A stretch of DNA of 64,000 bases from Pantoea alfalfae (GCF_019880205.1 NZ_CP082292.1:3472001-3536000); one strand, 5' to 3'; positions 8,745 through 21,569 are shown, counted from the stretch's first letter. The notes: generated from the sequence alone by a model not told the origin. A program made the numbers and translations.

Positions 8745-9432
8745 ATCCGCACGACTCTCATCTGCTAAATACCCGCTTACTGTGTTATGACGCTGAAAGG
8801 CCGGGTGCAGGCAGGAAACTCCCCGCAGAGATGAACGCACACAGCACAGACAACGGCAGAACAGAGAAGGCAGGTAGAATTATGGTTCGGTGACTAACGG
8901 AACATATCGGTTAATAACCTGGCAATATTAGGGATATATATATGTCTGAATGTAAAAATTGAATTTAAAATGTGTCGTAGTAAAAGTTTATCATGGTGTT
9001 GCGGAAGGGTTGCGGATAGGTAAAAGATTTACAGCGAGGAAATTGCGTCTAAAACCGCATAAACATCGGGTATTTAGCCGTTTTAACGCAGGAGCGACGG
9101 ATATTATTTTCGCCCTGTCATCATCACGCAGAATAACCGATAAAAAAATATCATACTTCCATACAAGAGAATCATTCTCATCGTTAACACTATAGTGACT
9201 TTGATGGTCATACAATCAGACAGTGCGCAAAGTGTGATCGCCTGAGTAAATCCTGCTTTATTCCGCCTGTTGTTAAATGACGCTGAAATAATTACTGACG
9301 GACATGACCTTAATTTGTCCTCTTGCCTGAATAACTAAGCATGTAATTGTGCAAAGCTCATAACAAACCGGCATTTTGAGATTATCCGGCGCCCGATAGA
9401 GTAGAGCGATCAACGACTCAGGATAACCCTCA
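8745..9432. other. Long intergenic region between the dehydrogenase operon and a binding-protein gene
   Basis: About 690 bp, AT-rich, separating two divergent units, so both promoters should be here. It contains one clear palindrome (9166-9180, listed separately) and an AT-rich stretch near 8930-8945. The short frames in it show no family resemblance or ribosome sites, and I see no gene. Confidence 0.5.
9166..9180. promoter_or_regulatory. Fur-box-like palindrome
   Basis: The sequence AGAGAATCATTCTCA is a 7-1-7 arrangement around a perfect 6-1-6 inverted repeat (GAGAAT C ATTCTC). It matches the Fur consensus TGATAATnATTATCA at 11 of 14 positions. It sits about 250 bp before the rightward binding-protein gene and 420 bp before the leftward dehydrogenase operon, so its target is unclear. 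Confidence 0.4.
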
Positions 9433-11010
9433 ATGCGCAAAACGCTACTCTCACTCTCTTTATTGACTGCACTGACACTGGTTCACCCGGCATACGCCGC
9501 GACGCCAGCGGACACGCTGGTAGTCGCCGTGCCACTCGATGGCATCATCAGTTTCGATCCGGCGGAAAGTTTTGAAACCGTCAGTAACAGCAGCCTGCGC
9601 AATATCTACCAGACGCTACTGGAACCGAATCATCAGAACCCACAGCAGCTCTCGCCACTCGCCGCCACACGCTGGCAGGCCGGAAAAACGCCGCACAGCC
9701 TGGTATTTGACCTCAACCCACAGGCCCGTTTCGCCAGCGGTCATCCGCTGACCGCGCAGGATGTGGTCTTCTCCTTAACCCGCGCGGTAAAACTCAACAA
9801 AGCCCCCTCTTTTATCCTGGGTGAGTTTGGCTGGACGCCGGAAAATATCGATCAACAGTTCACGGTGATCAACGACCACCAGCTTGAACTGCGCTGGCCC
9901 GCTGAGATCGGCAGCGATCTGGCGCTGCGCCTGCTGACCGCGCCGGTCGCCTCCATCGTTGACAGTAAACTGGCCCGGGAACACGTCAGCAATAACGATT
10001 ACGGCAATGCCTGGCTGAAAACGCACTCGGCTGGCAGCGCCGCCTATGCCATCAAACAGTTTGTCCCGCTGCAGGCGCTGGTGCTGGAAGCTAACTCTTA
10101 CAGCACGCAGAAGCCGCATCTGAGGCGGGTATTGCTCAAGGGCGTAGCCGATGCCGGCAGCCGCCGACTGCTGCTCCAGCAGGGTGACGTGGATGTCGCC
10201 TATCAGCTTGGTCCGGACCAGATTGCCGCGCTGAAAACACAGGCAAATGTGCGGGTTGACGCCTTCCCGTCCAGCCTGGTTTATTACGTTGGCTTTAATA
10301 CTCAGAACGCGCAGCAACCGGCGCTGGGCAATCCGGCCCTGTGGCAGGCGGCACGCTGGCTGGTTGACTATGACAGCCTGGCGAACCAGCTGCTGAAAGG
10401 TCAGTATCGCATCCATCAGAGCTTCCTGCCGGATGGCTTCGATGGTGCACTGAACACCACGCCGTTCCATTACGATCTGAAAAAGGCGCAGGAAATCCTG
10501 CAGAAAGGCGGCATCAAACCGGGCACCCACATCGCGCTGACGGTGGTGAACCAGCCGCCTTATATAGACGTGGCGCAGGCGCTGCAGGCGAGCTTTGCCA
10601 AAGCGGATGTGCAGCTTGATATCCAGCCGGTGGCGGAATCGGAGCTGTGGAGCAAAATGCGCAGCCGCGACTTCCAGGCAATCTTCACTTACTGGGGCGC
10701 GGACTACATCGACCCTAACACCAATGCCAGCACCTTTGCTTCTAACGTGCCAGGTGGCGGCAAAACCCTGGCATGGCGTGTCGGCTGGACCATTCCGGCG
10801 CTGAGTGCACAGACCCGCGCCGCCGCCGGAGAGAGCGATGCGGCTAAACGCCGTAGCCTCTATACCGGGCTGCAAACCCGCATCCAGCAGGATTCACCGT
10901 TTATCGTACTCTTACAGGGCGCGACCCAGGTGGCGGTGCGCCGCAATCTCAGTCACCTGCAGCAGGGCATCGGCGTCAGCCTGCTCAATTTCGAAGAGGT
11001 GCAGAAGTAA
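9433..11010 (+). CDS. Periplasmic peptide-type binding protein (SBP family 5), orphan
   Basis: A 525-residue extracytoplasmic solute-binding protein. The signal peptide is LLSLSLLTALTLVHPAYA. The mature protein has the family 5 pattern: TLVVAVPLDGIISFDPAESF, a lobe with FDLNPQARFASGHPLTAQDV, and a C-terminal part with FQAIFTYWGADYIDPNTNAS. Members bind di- or oligopeptides, nickel chelates, opines or similar. No permease or ATPase genes follow; a strong terminator comes immediately after. It must therefore work with a transporter encoded elsewhere, or act alone. AGGA lies 9 bp before the ATG. Ligand not predictable. Confidence 0.88.
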   Translation: MRKTLLSLSLLTALTLVHPAYAATPADTLVVAVPLDGIISFDPAESFETVSNSSLRNIYQTLLEPNHQNPQQLSPLAATRWQAGKTPHSLVFDLNPQARFASGHPLTAQDVVFSLTRAVKLNKAPSFILGEFGWTPENIDQQFTVINDHQLELRWPAEIGSDLALRLLTAPVASIVDSKLAREHVSNNDYGNAWLKTHSAGSAAYAIKQFVPLQALVLEANSYSTQKPHLRRVLLKGVADAGSRRLLLQQGDVDVAYQLGPDQIAALKTQANVRVDAFPSSLVYYVGFNTQNAQQPALGNPALWQAARWLVDYDSLANQLLKGQYRIHQSFLPDGFDGALNTTPFHYDLKKAQEILQKGGIKPGTHIALTVVNQPPYIDVAQALQASFAKADVQLDIQPVAESELWSKMRSRDFQAIFTYWGADYIDPNTNASTFASNVPGGGKTLAWRVGWTIPALSAQTRAAAGESDAAKRRSLYTGLQTRIQQDSPFIVLLQGATQVAVRRNLSHLQQGIGVSLLNFEEVQK

Positions 11011-11022
11011 TCCCGCGTTTCA

Positions 11023-11055
11023 GGCCGCTGCTCTGCGGGCAGCGGCCGCGTTTTT
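11023..11055 (+). terminator. Rho-independent terminator after the binding-protein gene
   Basis: A 9-bp GC-rich stem (GGCCGCTGC / GCAGCGGCC) with a 7-base loop is followed by GCGTTTTT, 12 bp after the stop codon. Confidence 0.8.
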
Positions 11056-11131
11056 GACGAATTGTTCTCCTCCTGTCTATGCTCCGCTTGCTATCCTTCA
11101 GGCATAATCCTTTGACTGAGAGTGGAAAACC

Positions 11132-12634
11132 ATGACTTCCCCGCTACTGATTGCCCGTACGCCAGACGTCGAACTTCATCTGTTGCCGCAAATGGCCAAC
11201 CGCCACGGCCTCATTACCGGTGCGACCGGCACCGGGAAAACCGTTACGTTGCAGAAGCTGGCCGAATCGTTCTCCGCCAGCGGCGTACCGGTCTTTATGG
11301 CTGACGTCAAAGGCGATTTAACCGGCGTGGCGATGGCGGGCCAGTCCAGCGAAAAGCTGCAGGAGAGGCTGGCGAAAATCGGCGTCACCGACTGGCAGCC
11401 GCAGAGCAATCCGGTGGTGCTGTGGGATATTTTTGGCGAGAAAGGCCATCCGGTACGCGCCACCGTTTCCGATCTCGGTCCATTACTGCTGGCGCGGCTG
11501 CTGAATCTGAATGAAGTCCAGAGCGGCGTGCTGCAGATTATTTTCCGCATAGCCGATGACCAGGGCCTGCTGCTGCTGGACTTCAAAGATCTGCGCGCCA
11601 TGACCCAGTACATTGGTGACAACGCCAAAAACTTCCAGACCCACTACGGCAATATCAACAGCGCCTCGGTCGGCGCGATTCAGCGCGGATTGCTGACGCT
11701 GGAGCAACAGGGGGCGGAACACTTCTTTGGTGAGCCGATGCTGGATATCGCTGACTGGATGCGCGTCGACAGCAACGGCAAAGGCGTCATCAACATCCTC
11801 TCTGCTGAGAAGCTCTACCAGATGCCGAAACTCTACGCCACCAGCCTGCTGTGGCTGCTGTCGGAGCTTTATGAACATCTGCCGGAAGCGGGCGATCTCG
11901 ATCAGCCAAAGCTGGTGTTCTTCTTTGATGAGGCGCACCTGCTGTTTACCGACGCGCCGCCGGTGCTGCTGGAGAAAATAGAACAGGTCATGCGGCTGAT
12001 CCGCTCCAAAGGGGTCGGCGTCTGGTTCGTCACCCAGAATCCGGCAGATATTCCCGATCGGGTGCTGGGCCAGCTCGGCAACCGCGTTCAGCACGCCCTG
12101 CGCGCTTTCACGCCCAAAGATCAGAAAGCGGTGAAAACGGCCGCCGATACGCTGCGCGCCAACCCGGCGTTTGACAGCGTGGAAGCGATTCAGGCGCTGG
12201 GCACTGGCGAAGCGCTGATCTCCTTTCTGGATGCCAAAGGCAGTCCGTCGGTAGTAGAACGCGCGATGGTCATTGCGCCAGGCTCGCGCATGGGTCCGGT
12301 CACCGGTGATGAGCGTAACGGCCTGATCAACCATTCGCCGCTCTATGGCAAATATGACACCGAAATCGATCGCGAATCGGCGTTTGAAAAGCTGCAAAAA
12401 GGCTTCCAGGCCGCCAGCGATGAGGCGAGTGCCCCCCCGGCCAAAGGCGACGCTGTGGCTGTCGACAATGGGATTCTCGGTGGTCTGAAAGAGATCCTGT
12501 TTGGTCACACCGGCCCGCGCGGCGGCAAACACGACGGCGTGGTACAGACCATGGCGAAAAGCGCTACCCGCCAGATCACCAATCAGATCATCCGTGGGGT
12601 GCTGGGCAGCCTGCTGGGTGGCCGTCGCCGATGA
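11132..12634 (+). CDS. yjgR: YjgR, HerA-like ATPase (DUF853)
   Basis: A 500-residue cytosolic ATPase nearly colinear with E. coli YjgR. Walker A is GATGTGKT near residue 30 and Walker B is [11 protein letters not shown] near residue 265. Conserved blocks include [13 protein letters not shown] and [20 protein letters not shown]; the C-terminus ends SLLGGRRR. The HerA/FtsK-like fold suggests nucleic-acid translocation, but no cellular role has been established. As in E. coli it lies near the lptFG genes. Confidence 0.93.
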   Translation: MTSPLLIARTPDVELHLLPQMANRHGLITGATGTGKTVTLQKLAESFSASGVPVFMADVKGDLTGVAMAGQSSEKLQERLAKIGVTDWQPQSNPVVLWDIFGEKGHPVRATVSDLGPLLLARLLNLNEVQSGVLQIIFRIADDQGLLLLDFKDLRAMTQYIGDNAKNFQTHYGNINSASVGAIQRGLLTLEQQGAEHFFGEPMLDIADWMRVDSNGKGVINILSAEKLYQMPKLYATSLLWLLSELYEHLPEAGDLDQPKLVFFFDEAHLLFTDAPPVLLEKIEQVMRLIRSKGVGVWFVTQNPADIPDRVLGQLGNRVQHALRAFTPKDQKAVKTAADTLRANPAFDSVEAIQALGTGEALISFLDAKGSPSVVERAMVIAPGSRMGPVTGDERNGLINHSPLYGKYDTEIDRESAFEKLQKGFQAASDEASAPPAKGDAVAVDNGILGGLKEILFGHTGPRGGKHDGVVQTMAKSATRQITNQIIRGVLGSLLGGRRR

Positions 12635-12660
12635 ACCCCGCTCTCTGCTAAGATCAGGTT

Positions 12661-13959
12661 ATGGATAAACACTACGAACTGAAACGGATGAAACGCCTGG
12701 CGCTGCTGCTGCTGCTGCTCGCCGTCGCCACCTTTGTTGTCACCCTTTTCCTGCCGCCTGGCTTCTGGGTCAGCGGCGTCAAAGCGATTGCGGAGGCCGC
12801 GATGGTCGGCGCACTGGCGGACTGGTTTGCCGTGGTGGCGCTGTTCCGGCGCGTGCCGGTGCCTTTTATCTCGCGCCATACCGCCATCATTCCGCGCAAC
12901 AAAGATCGTATCGGTGAAAACCTCGGGCGCTTTGTGCAGGAAAAGTTTCTTGATACCGACTCCCTGCTGAACCTGATTCGCCGTCACGATCCTTCAAACC
13001 TGCTGGCACAGTGGCTGAATGCACCGGGCAATGCCGACCGCGTTGGCCGCCATCTGCTGCAGGTGATGCGCGGCTTCCTGGATCTCACCGATGACGCGCG
13101 GATTCAGACCTTTATGCGCCGCGCGGTGCATCGTGCCATCGACAAGGTCGATCTCAGCCAGACCAGCGCCATGGTGCTGGAAAGCCTGACCAAAAATAAC
13201 CGCCATCAGGCATTGCTGGACGCGGCCATCGACCAGTTGCTGAAGTTATTGCATAAGCCCAGTACCCGCGAGTTTATCGCCATGCAGCTGGTGCGCTGGC
13301 TGAAACGCGAGCATCCGATCAAAGCCAAAATGTTGCCGACCGAATGGCTGGGCGAACACAGCGCCGAGCTGGTGGCCAACGCGGTCGATTCCCTGCTGGA
13401 TGATGTGGCGCTGGATCAGGGCCATGAGCTGCGCCTCGGCTTCAACCGGGCGGTTGATAAACTGATCGTTAAGCTGCAGACCGACCCGGAAATGGCGGAG
13501 CGCGCCGAAGAGATTAAGGGCTGGCTGAAAGAGGATGCCTCGTTCAATCGCTACATCGGCGAACTGTGGAATGATATGCGCAACTGGCTCAAAGCGGATC
13601 TCAGCAGTGAGGATTCGCGGGTGCAGGAGAAAGTGCGCGGTGCAGCCCTGTGGCTTGGCGAAACCCTGGCCGCCGACCCGGCGCTGCGTGACTCCATGAA
13701 CCAGCATCTGGAACAGGCTGCACGCAGCGTTGCACCAGAGTTTGCTGGCTTCCTGACGCGTCACATCAGCGACACTGTGAAAAGCTGGGATGCGCGCGAC
13801 ATGTCGCAGCAGATTGAACTCAATATCGGCAAGGACCTGCAGTTTATCCGCATCAACGGTACGCTGGTAGGCGGCACCATCGGGCTGATTCTCTATCTGC
13901 TGTCGCAGCTGCCCGCTGCCCTGCCCGCACTGTCAGGCTGGATAAATAGCGTGGCGTAA
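12661..13959 (+). CDS. yjiN: YjiN, DUF445 inner membrane protein
   Basis: A 432-residue protein of the DUF445 family. A membrane segment at residues 13-31 ([19 protein letters not shown]) is followed by the family signature [21 protein letters not shown] and [21 protein letters not shown] long helical region comes next, and a second membrane segment near the C-terminus ([20 protein letters not shown]). Function unknown. It starts 26 bp after yjgR with CAGG before the ATG, so the two probably share a transcript. Confidence 0.9.
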   Translation: MDKHYELKRMKRLALLLLLLAVATFVVTLFLPPGFWVSGVKAIAEAAMVGALADWFAVVALFRRVPVPFISRHTAIIPRNKDRIGENLGRFVQEKFLDTDSLLNLIRRHDPSNLLAQWLNAPGNADRVGRHLLQVMRGFLDLTDDARIQTFMRRAVHRAIDKVDLSQTSAMVLESLTKNNRHQALLDAAIDQLLKLLHKPSTREFIAMQLVRWLKREHPIKAKMLPTEWLGEHSAELVANAVDSLLDDVALDQGHELRLGFNRAVDKLIVKLQTDPEMAERAEEIKGWLKEDASFNRYIGELWNDMRNWLKADLSSEDSRVQEKVRGAALWLGETLAADPALRDSMNQHLEQAARSVAPEFAGFLTRHISDTVKSWDARDMSQQIELNIGKDLQFIRINGTLVGGTIGLILYLLSQLPAALPALSGWINSVA

Positions 13960-14103
13960 CGCCGTTTCAGGCCACTGCAGTCACTCCTCCGGCTGGCAGA
14001 CATAAAGCGATGGGCGTATACGCCTGTCGTAAAGCATTGCGGGTCATGGATAGCGTCTTTGTGGAAAGCGTAGAATCCCTGAGCCTGCACTGTTAGCCAA
14101 TAA

Positions 14104-14131
14104 AAAAGGCCGCTTGCGCGGCCTTTTCTTT
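14104..14131. terminator. Convergent terminator between yjiN and lptG
   Basis: A perfect 10-bp stem AAAAGGCCGC / GCGGCCTTTT with TTGC loop, with A and T runs at both ends so that it works on either strand. It lies in the 189-bp gap between convergent genes; I see nothing else in that gap. Confidence 0.85.
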
Positions 14132-14148
14132 TACTGCATTCATTGCGC

Positions 14149-15225
14149 TTAGCGCCGCTTAATCAGCATAAACAGACTGATCGCGAAGAACGCAAAGCTC
14201 GGCAGAATCGCCCCCAGAATCGGCGGTAAGCCATAAACCAGACTCAGCGGACCGAAAATCTGGTCCAGCACGTAGAACAGGAAGCCAAAGCTGATACCGG
14301 TCACCACACGCACACCCATCGACACGCTACGCAGCGGACCGAAGATAAACGACAGCGCCATCAGCATCATCACCGCCACCGACAGCGGCTGGAAAATCTT
14401 GCTCCACATATTCAGCTGATAACGTCCCGCTTCCTGGCCACTCTGCTTCAGATATTTACTGTAGCTATGCAGACCGCGAATCGACAACGCGTCGGGATCC
14501 AGCGCCACCACACCCAGCTTGTCCGGCGTCAGATTGGTTTTCCATTCACCACTCAGACTCTGTGAACCGGTAATCTGCTTCGGATCAGTCAGGTTTGACT
14601 CATCGACCTGAGACAGCATCCAGCGCTTCTTAGCCGCATCCCAGATCGCCGTCGCCGCGTAACGCACGCTCTGCAGACGACGCTGATCGTTAAAGTTATA
14701 AATGCTTACACCATCAATTTCATTGTCGCCTTTGATGCGCTCAATATAGATGAAGTTATTGCCATCTTTCGCCCACAGACCATTCTGCGTCGAGACCAGT
14801 GCGCCGCCATAAAGCTGCTGCGCCCGGTAGTTACGCGCCATCTGCTCGCCCGATGGCGCAACAAACTCACCAATCGCCATGGTCAGCAGCACCAGCGGAA
14901 TTGCCGTTTTCATCACGGACAGCGCCACCTGCATGCGGGTAAAGCCCGCCGCCTGCATCACCACCAGCTCACTGCGCTGCGCCAGCGCGCCAAGTCCCAG
15001 CAGCGCACCCAGCAGGGCCGCCATCGGGAAGAAAATCTCAATATCTTTCGGCACGCTCAGCAGGGTGTAGTAACCGGCGCTCAGCGCGTTGTAGCTGCCC
15101 TGACCGGTCTTGCGCAGCTGATCGACGAACTTGATAATGCCGGAAAGCGACACCAGCATGAACAGCGTCAGCATGATGGTATTGAAGATAGTTTTACCGA
15201 TATAGCGGTCAAGTACGCGAAACAT
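14149..15225 (-). CDS. lptG: LptG, LPS export ABC permease
   Basis: A 358-residue inner membrane protein of the LptB2FG complex, which extracts lipopolysaccharide from the inner membrane. The start is the ATG at 15225 (MFRVLDRYIGKTIF), matching E. coli LptG; the longer frame runs into lptF. N-terminal membrane helices include TIMLTLFMLVSLSGIIKFV and IPLVLLTMAIGEFVAPSGEQ. A periplasmic beta-jellyroll follows (YIERIKGD), then C-terminal helices with LSVAVMMLMALSFIFGPLRS. The start overlaps the lptF stop by one base (TGATG), so the pair is translationally coupled. Confidence 0.97.
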   Translation of the reverse strand: MFRVLDRYIGKTIFNTIMLTLFMLVSLSGIIKFVDQLRKTGQGSYNALSAGYYTLLSVPKDIEIFFPMAALLGALLGLGALAQRSELVVMQAAGFTRMQVALSVMKTAIPLVLLTMAIGEFVAPSGEQMARNYRAQQLYGGALVSTQNGLWAKDGNNFIYIERIKGDNEIDGVSIYNFNDQRRLQSVRYAATAIWDAAKKRWMLSQVDESNLTDPKQITGSQSLSGEWKTNLTPDKLGVVALDPDALSIRGLHSYSKYLKQSGQEAGRYQLNMWSKIFQPLSVAVMMLMALSFIFGPLRSVSMGVRVVTGISFGFLFYVLDQIFGPLSLVYGLPPILGAILPSFAFFAISLFMLIKRR

Positions 15226-16325
15226 CAGACCGACCCTCCGCGGGTAAAGCGGGCGCGAATCCGACGCATCGGCACCGTATCCCACAGGTTAAGGAGCACC
15301 GCCAGCACCAGATAGCTGATATTCACCACCCACATCCAGAGCGCCGGATCAAGCCGCCCTTTCGCCCCGCTCGACTTCAGCGAGCTCTGCAACAGGAAGA
15401 AGATCAGATAGAGCAGCATGGCGGGCAGCATCGACAGCACGCGACCCTGACGCGGGTTCACCACGCTGAGCGGCACCACCATCAGCGCCATTACCAGCAC
15501 CGCGAACACCAGCGTCAGACGCCAGTGCAGCTCGGCCTGAAAATCCGGTGTCTTATTCGCGAACAGGTCGGTCATGCTGGCCTGCTCTGCATCGTTAGGA
15601 TCGAGCGTTGCCGCTTTATATCCCACGGTGGCCTGATAGTTGGTGAAGTCGGTGATACGGAAATCACGCAGCAGTGCGGTGCCCTCAAAGCGGGTGCCTT
15701 TGTCCAGCGTTACCACCTGCGAGCCATCTTTGTGCTGCTCCATGTGACCGCTGTCAGCCAGCACCACCGAAGGACGCGCGTTACCTTTTGGCCGTAACTG
15801 CGCCAGGAACACGTTACCAAAGTTGTTGCCCTTCACATCCTCGACAAACAGCACGGCGCTGCCGTCGCTGGAGGTCTGGAACTGCCCGGCAGCCATCGCT
15901 GCCGCACCTGGGTTTGCTTTGGCGTTCTGCGTCACCTCATCCTGATAACGGGATGACCACGGCCCCAGCCAGATGACGTTCACCGCAGCCACTATCGAGG
16001 TAAACAGCATCAGTACCATCGCCGCTTTCACCAGGACGGCCTTACTCAGGCCGCAGGCGTGCATCACGGTAATTTCACTTTCCGTGTAGAGACGCCCCAG
16101 CGTCATCAGGATCGCCAGAAACAGACTTAAGGGCAGTATAAGTTGTGCCATTTGAGGCACACCGAGTCCTAACAAGGTCAGAACGAGGTTTGTCGGCACT
16201 TCGCCATCCACCGCGGCTCCCAGGATCCTGACTAACTTCTGGCAAAAGAAGATGAGTAGCAGGATAAACAGGATAGCCAGCTGGCTTTTGAGCGTTTCCC
16301 GAACCAGATATCTAATGATGATCAC
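15225..16325 (-). CDS. lptF: LptF, LPS export ABC permease
   Basis: A 366-residue partner of LptG with the same layout: N-terminal helices (MIIIRYLVRETLKSQLAILF), the coupling segment LGRLYTESEITVMHACGLS that contacts the LptB ATPase, a periplasmic beta domain (residues about 135-255), and C-terminal helices with VLVMALMVVPLSVVNPRQGR. Divergent from pepA across a 268-bp spacer, the same arrangement as in E. coli. Confidence 0.97.
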   Translation of the reverse strand: MIIIRYLVRETLKSQLAILFILLLIFFCQKLVRILGAAVDGEVPTNLVLTLLGLGVPQMAQLILPLSLFLAILMTLGRLYTESEITVMHACGLSKAVLVKAAMVLMLFTSIVAAVNVIWLGPWSSRYQDEVTQNAKANPGAAAMAAGQFQTSSDGSAVLFVEDVKGNNFGNVFLAQLRPKGNARPSVVLADSGHMEQHKDGSQVVTLDKGTRFEGTALLRDFRITDFTNYQATVGYKAATLDPNDAEQASMTDLFANKTPDFQAELHWRLTLVFAVLVMALMVVPLSVVNPRQGRVLSMLPAMLLYLIFFLLQSSLKSSGAKGRLDPALWMWVVNISYLVLAVLLNLWDTVPMRRIRARFTRGGSV

Positions 16326-16578
16326 GCTTAGTACGCCTGTGAAAACTTGTCTTTTTGCAGGAAAATCGCTAGTTTCAACGCTTATCAGCCATTTTTCTTC
16401 ATCAATGGCCGTCGCCGTAGCTAAATTTGTATGAAAAACGCGTCCGGGTGGTGAAAAAACAACATCTTGTCACCCTGATTCATTATGACCTCCAGCGGCA
16501 GAATGTCATGCTGCGACGATGAATAAATGGGTCATGAGCGCGCTACATTCTAGCGGCAGCAGCGGCCGTTGTCTTTAA

Positions 16579-18105
<1,527 letters not shown>

Positions 18106-18170
18106 GCGCCCTCTTTTCTGACAGCAGGGGCGGATCTGATTCCGCCCTTGATCTTCTGATGAGCTAACCG

Positions 18171-18629
18171 ATGAAAAACGCAACCTTCTACGTGCTGGAA
18201 ACCGATGCCCCGAGCGATGGCCTGAGCGCTGTTGAAGCGCTGGTGTGCAATCTGGCGGAAACACGCTGGCGGGCCGGAAAGCGGGTGTTGATCGCCTGCG
18301 AAGATGAACAGCAGGCCATTCGTCTTGACGAAGCGCTGTGGCAACGACCGGCAAACGCCTTCGTGCCGCACAACCTGGCGGGTGAAGGCCCGCGCTACGG
18401 TGCGCCGGTCGAGCTGGCCTGGCCACAGCGTCGCGGCAGTTCACAGCGCGACCTGCTGATTAGCCTGCTGCCCCACTTCGCAGATTTTGCTACTGCTTTC
18501 CATGAAGTGATAGACTTCGTTCCTTACGAGGACGCTCTCAAACAACTGGCGCGCGACCGCTACAAAGCGTATCGCAGCGTTGGATTCCAATTGAATACGG
18601 CAGCGCCACCACAGCCGCAAACGACATAG
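18171..18629 (+). CDS. holC: HolC, DNA polymerase III chi subunit
   Basis: A 152-residue protein beginning [14 protein letters not shown], with the chi motifs [20 protein letters not shown] and [20 protein letters not shown]. Chi, with psi, links the clamp loader to single-stranded DNA-binding protein. The gene lies between pepA and valS, as in E. coli. A GC-rich inverted repeat (GGGCGGA / TCCGCCC, 18127-18146) in the pepA-holC gap may trim or attenuate the transcript. valS begins 5 bp after its stop. Confidence 0.94.
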   Translation: MKNATFYVLETDAPSDGLSAVEALVCNLAETRWRAGKRVLIACEDEQQAIRLDEALWQRPANAFVPHNLAGEGPRYGAPVELAWPQRRGSSQRDLLISLLPHFADFATAFHEVIDFVPYEDALKQLARDRYKAYRSVGFQLNTAAPPQPQTT

Positions 18630-18634
18630 CAGAA

Positions 18635-21490
18635 ATGGAAAAGACATATAACCCGCAAGATATCGAGCAGCCGCTTTACGAGCATTGGGAAAAGCAGGGC
18701 TACTTCAAACCGAATGGCGATACCAGCCAGGAAAGCTTTTGCATCATGATCCCGCCGCCGAACGTCACCGGTAGCTTGCACATGGGTCACGCCTTCCAGC
18801 AAACCATCATGGACACCATGATCCGTTACCAGCGCATGCAGGGGAAAAATACCCTGTGGCAGGCCGGTACTGACCACGCGGGCATCGCCACGCAGATGGT
18901 GGTTGAGCGCAAAATTGCGGCTGAAGAGGGTAAAACGCGCCAGGACTATGGCCGCGATGCGTTTATCGAGAAAATCTGGCAGTGGAAAGCAGAATCCGGC
19001 GGCACTATTACCCGTCAGATGCGCCGCCTGGGTAACTCTGTCGACTGGGAGCGCGAGCGCTTCACTATGGACGATGGCCTTTCCAACGCCGTGAAAGAGG
19101 TGTTTGTTCGCCTCTACAAAGAGAACCTGATCTACCGTGGCAAACGCCTGGTGAACTGGGATCCTAAGCTGCGCACTGCGATCTCCGATCTGGAAGTGGA
19201 AAACCGCGAGAGCAAAGGCTCCATGTGGCATATCCGCTATCCACTGGCTGACGGCGCAAAAACCGCCGGCGGCAAAGATTATCTGGTGGTCGCCACCACC
19301 CGTCCGGAAACCCTGCTGGGTGATACCGGCGTCGCCGTTAACCCGGAAGATCCACGTTACAAAGATCTGATCGGCAAATTTGTGATGCTGCCGCTGGTTG
19401 GCCGCCTGATCCCTATCGTTGGCGACGAACATGCCGACATGGAAAAAGGCACCGGCTGCGTCAAGATCACCCCGGCGCATGACTTCAACGACTATGAAGT
19501 TGGCCGTCGTCATAAGCTGCCGATGATCAACATCCTGACCTTCGACGGCGATATCCGCGACCGTGCTCAGGTGTATGACACCAATGGCGAAGCCAGCGAT
19601 GCCTGTTCCGATGAGATCCCGGCGGCTTTCCAGAACATGGAACGCTTCGCGGCGCGTAAAGCGATTGTTGCCGCTGTCGATGAACTCGGCCTGCTTGAAG
19701 AGATCAAACCTCACGATCTGACCGTGCCTTACGGCGACCGTGGCGGCGTGGTTATCGAACCGATGCTGACTGACCAGTGGTATGTGCGTACCGCACCGCT
19801 GGCGAAAGTCGCGGTTGAAGCCGTTGAGAATGGCGACATCCAGTTTGTACCGAAGCAGTACGAAAACATGTACTTCTCCTGGATGCGCGATATTCAGGAC
19901 TGGTGTATCTCCCGTCAGCTCTGGTGGGGTCACCGCATCCCGGCGTGGTATGACGACAACGGTAACGTCTACGTCGGCCGCACCGAAGACGAAGTGCGCG
20001 CCGAGAATAACCTGGCCGCCGATGTGGCGCTGCGTCAGGATGATGACGTGCTGGACACCTGGTTCTCGTCAGGTCTGTGGACCTTCTCCACTCTGGGCTG
20101 GCCGGAAAACACCGAAGCGCTGCGTACCTTCCATCCGACCAGCGTGCTGGTCAGCGGCTTCGACATCATCTTCTTCTGGATTGCCCGCATGATCATGCTG
20201 ACCATGCACTTCATCAAAGATGAAAACGGCAAACCGCAGGTGCCGTTCAAAACCGTCTATATGACCGGTCTGATCCGTGATGAAGAAGGTCAGAAGATGT
20301 CGAAATCCAAGGGTAACGTGATTGATCCGCTGGATATGGTCGACGGCATTTCGCTGGAAGCGCTGCTGGAAAAACGCACCGGCAATATGATGCAGCCACA
20401 GCTGGCTGAGAAGATTCGCAAACGTACCGAGAAGCAGTTCCCTGACGGCATCGAGCCATCAGGCACCGATGCACTGCGCTTTACCCTGGCGGCGCTGGCC
20501 TCAACCGGACGCGACATTAACTGGGACATGAAGCGCCTGGAAGGCTATCGCAACTTCTGTAACAAGCTGTGGAACGCCAGCCGCTTTGTGCTGATGAACA
20601 CCGAAGAGCAGGATTGCGGACAGAATGGCGGCGAAATGACGCTGTCGCTGGCGGATCGCTGGATCCTGACCGAGTTCAACAACACGGTGAAAGCGTACCG
20701 TGAAGCCCTGGATAGCTATCGTTTCGACATCGCGGCTAACCTGCTGTATGACTTCACCTGGAACCAGTTCTGCGACTGGTATCTGGAGCTGACCAAGCCG
20801 GTCATGAACAGCGGCAGTGAAGCTGAACTGCGTGGCACCCGTCATACGCTGGTTCACGTGCTGGAAGCGCTGCTGCGTCTGGCACACCCGATTATCCCAT
20901 TTATCACTGAAACCATCTGGCAGCGCGTGAAGGGGCTGAAAAATATCAGCGACGACACCATCATGCTGCAGCCTTTCCCGCAGTACGATGCGGCGAAAGA
21001 AGATGCCGAAGCGAAAGCGGATATTGAGTGGATGAAGCAGGCGATCGTCGCGGTGCGTAATATCCGTGCCGAGATGAACATCGCGCTGAGCAAGCCGCTG
21101 GATGTGCTGCTGCGTGACTGCTCGCCTGCGGCGCTGCGTCGCGTTGAAGCTAACCGCAACTTCCTGTCGCGTCTGGCGCGTCTGGAAAGCCTGACCATTC
21201 TGCCTGCGGGCGAGAAAGGCCCGGTGTCGGTGACCAAACTGGTTGAAGGCGCAGAACTGCTGATCCCGATGGCGGATCTGGTGGATAAAACCGCCGAGCT
21301 GGAGCGTCTGGCGAAAGAGCTGGTTAAGCTGGATGTCGAGATCGAGAAGATTGAGACCAAGCTGGCAAACGAAGGCTTTGTGTCGCGCGCGCCGGAAGCG
21401 GTCGTCGCGAAAGAGCGCGAACGCGTGGCAGACCTGCAACAATCAAAAGCAAAACTGATTGAACAGCAGGCGGTCATTGCGGCATTGTAA
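18635..21490 (+). CDS. valS: Valyl-tRNA synthetase
   Basis: A 951-residue class I aminoacyl-tRNA synthetase, full length compared with E. coli ValS. The HIGH-type motif is HMGH at residues 49-52, and KMSKS is found in [19 protein letters not shown] about 555 residues in. The editing domain lies between them ([20 protein letters not shown]). The C-terminus carries the ValS-specific coiled-coil arm ([20 protein letters not shown]). It charges tRNA-Val with valine. Last gene of the unit, followed by a strong terminator. Confidence 0.98.
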   Translation: MEKTYNPQDIEQPLYEHWEKQGYFKPNGDTSQESFCIMIPPPNVTGSLHMGHAFQQTIMDTMIRYQRMQGKNTLWQAGTDHAGIATQMVVERKIAAEEGKTRQDYGRDAFIEKIWQWKAESGGTITRQMRRLGNSVDWERERFTMDDGLSNAVKEVFVRLYKENLIYRGKRLVNWDPKLRTAISDLEVENRESKGSMWHIRYPLADGAKTAGGKDYLVVATTRPETLLGDTGVAVNPEDPRYKDLIGKFVMLPLVGRLIPIVGDEHADMEKGTGCVKITPAHDFNDYEVGRRHKLPMINILTFDGDIRDRAQVYDTNGEASDACSDEIPAAFQNMERFAARKAIVAAVDELGLLEEIKPHDLTVPYGDRGGVVIEPMLTDQWYVRTAPLAKVAVEAVENGDIQFVPKQYENMYFSWMRDIQDWCISRQLWWGHRIPAWYDDNGNVYVGRTEDEVRAENNLAADVALRQDDDVLDTWFSSGLWTFSTLGWPENTEALRTFHPTSVLVSGFDIIFFWIARMIMLTMHFIKDENGKPQVPFKTVYMTGLIRDEEGQKMSKSKGNVIDPLDMVDGISLEALLEKRTGNMMQPQLAEKIRKRTEKQFPDGIEPSGTDALRFTLAALASTGRDINWDMKRLEGYRNFCNKLWNASRFVLMNTEEQDCGQNGGEMTLSLADRWILTEFNNTVKAYREALDSYRFDIAANLLYDFTWNQFCDWYLELTKPVMNSGSEAELRGTRHTLVHVLEALLRLAHPIIPFITETIWQRVKGLKNISDDTIMLQPFPQYDAAKEDAEAKADIEWMKQAIVAVRNIRAEMNIALSKPLDVLLRDCSPAALRRVEANRNFLSRLARLESLTILPAGEKGPVSVTKLVEGAELLIPMADLVDKTAELERLAKELVKLDVEIEKIETKLANEGFVSRAPEAVVAKERERVADLQQSKAKLIEQQAVIAAL

Positions 21491-21515
21491 GCGTCGTAGC
21501 TGACAGCTTATTCAT

Positions 21516-21540
21516 AAAGCCGGGCTTGCCCGGCTTTTTT
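21516..21540 (+). terminator. Rho-independent terminator after valS
   Basis: A 10-bp stem AAAGCCGGGC / GCCCGGCTTT running straight into a T tract, 26 bp after the valS stop. Confidence 0.92.
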
Positions 21541-21569
21541 ATTGACCTCGTACAAATCCGGAAGAGATG

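Noticed and set aside
9775..10875. 366-codon minus-strand frame
   Set aside because: Antisense to the binding-protein gene, which has a signal peptide and family motifs; no ribosome site or homology.
13960..14100. Search for a tRNA or small RNA between yjiN and lptG
   Set aside because: No cloverleaf or conserved small RNA sequence could be found; only the convergent terminator is supported.
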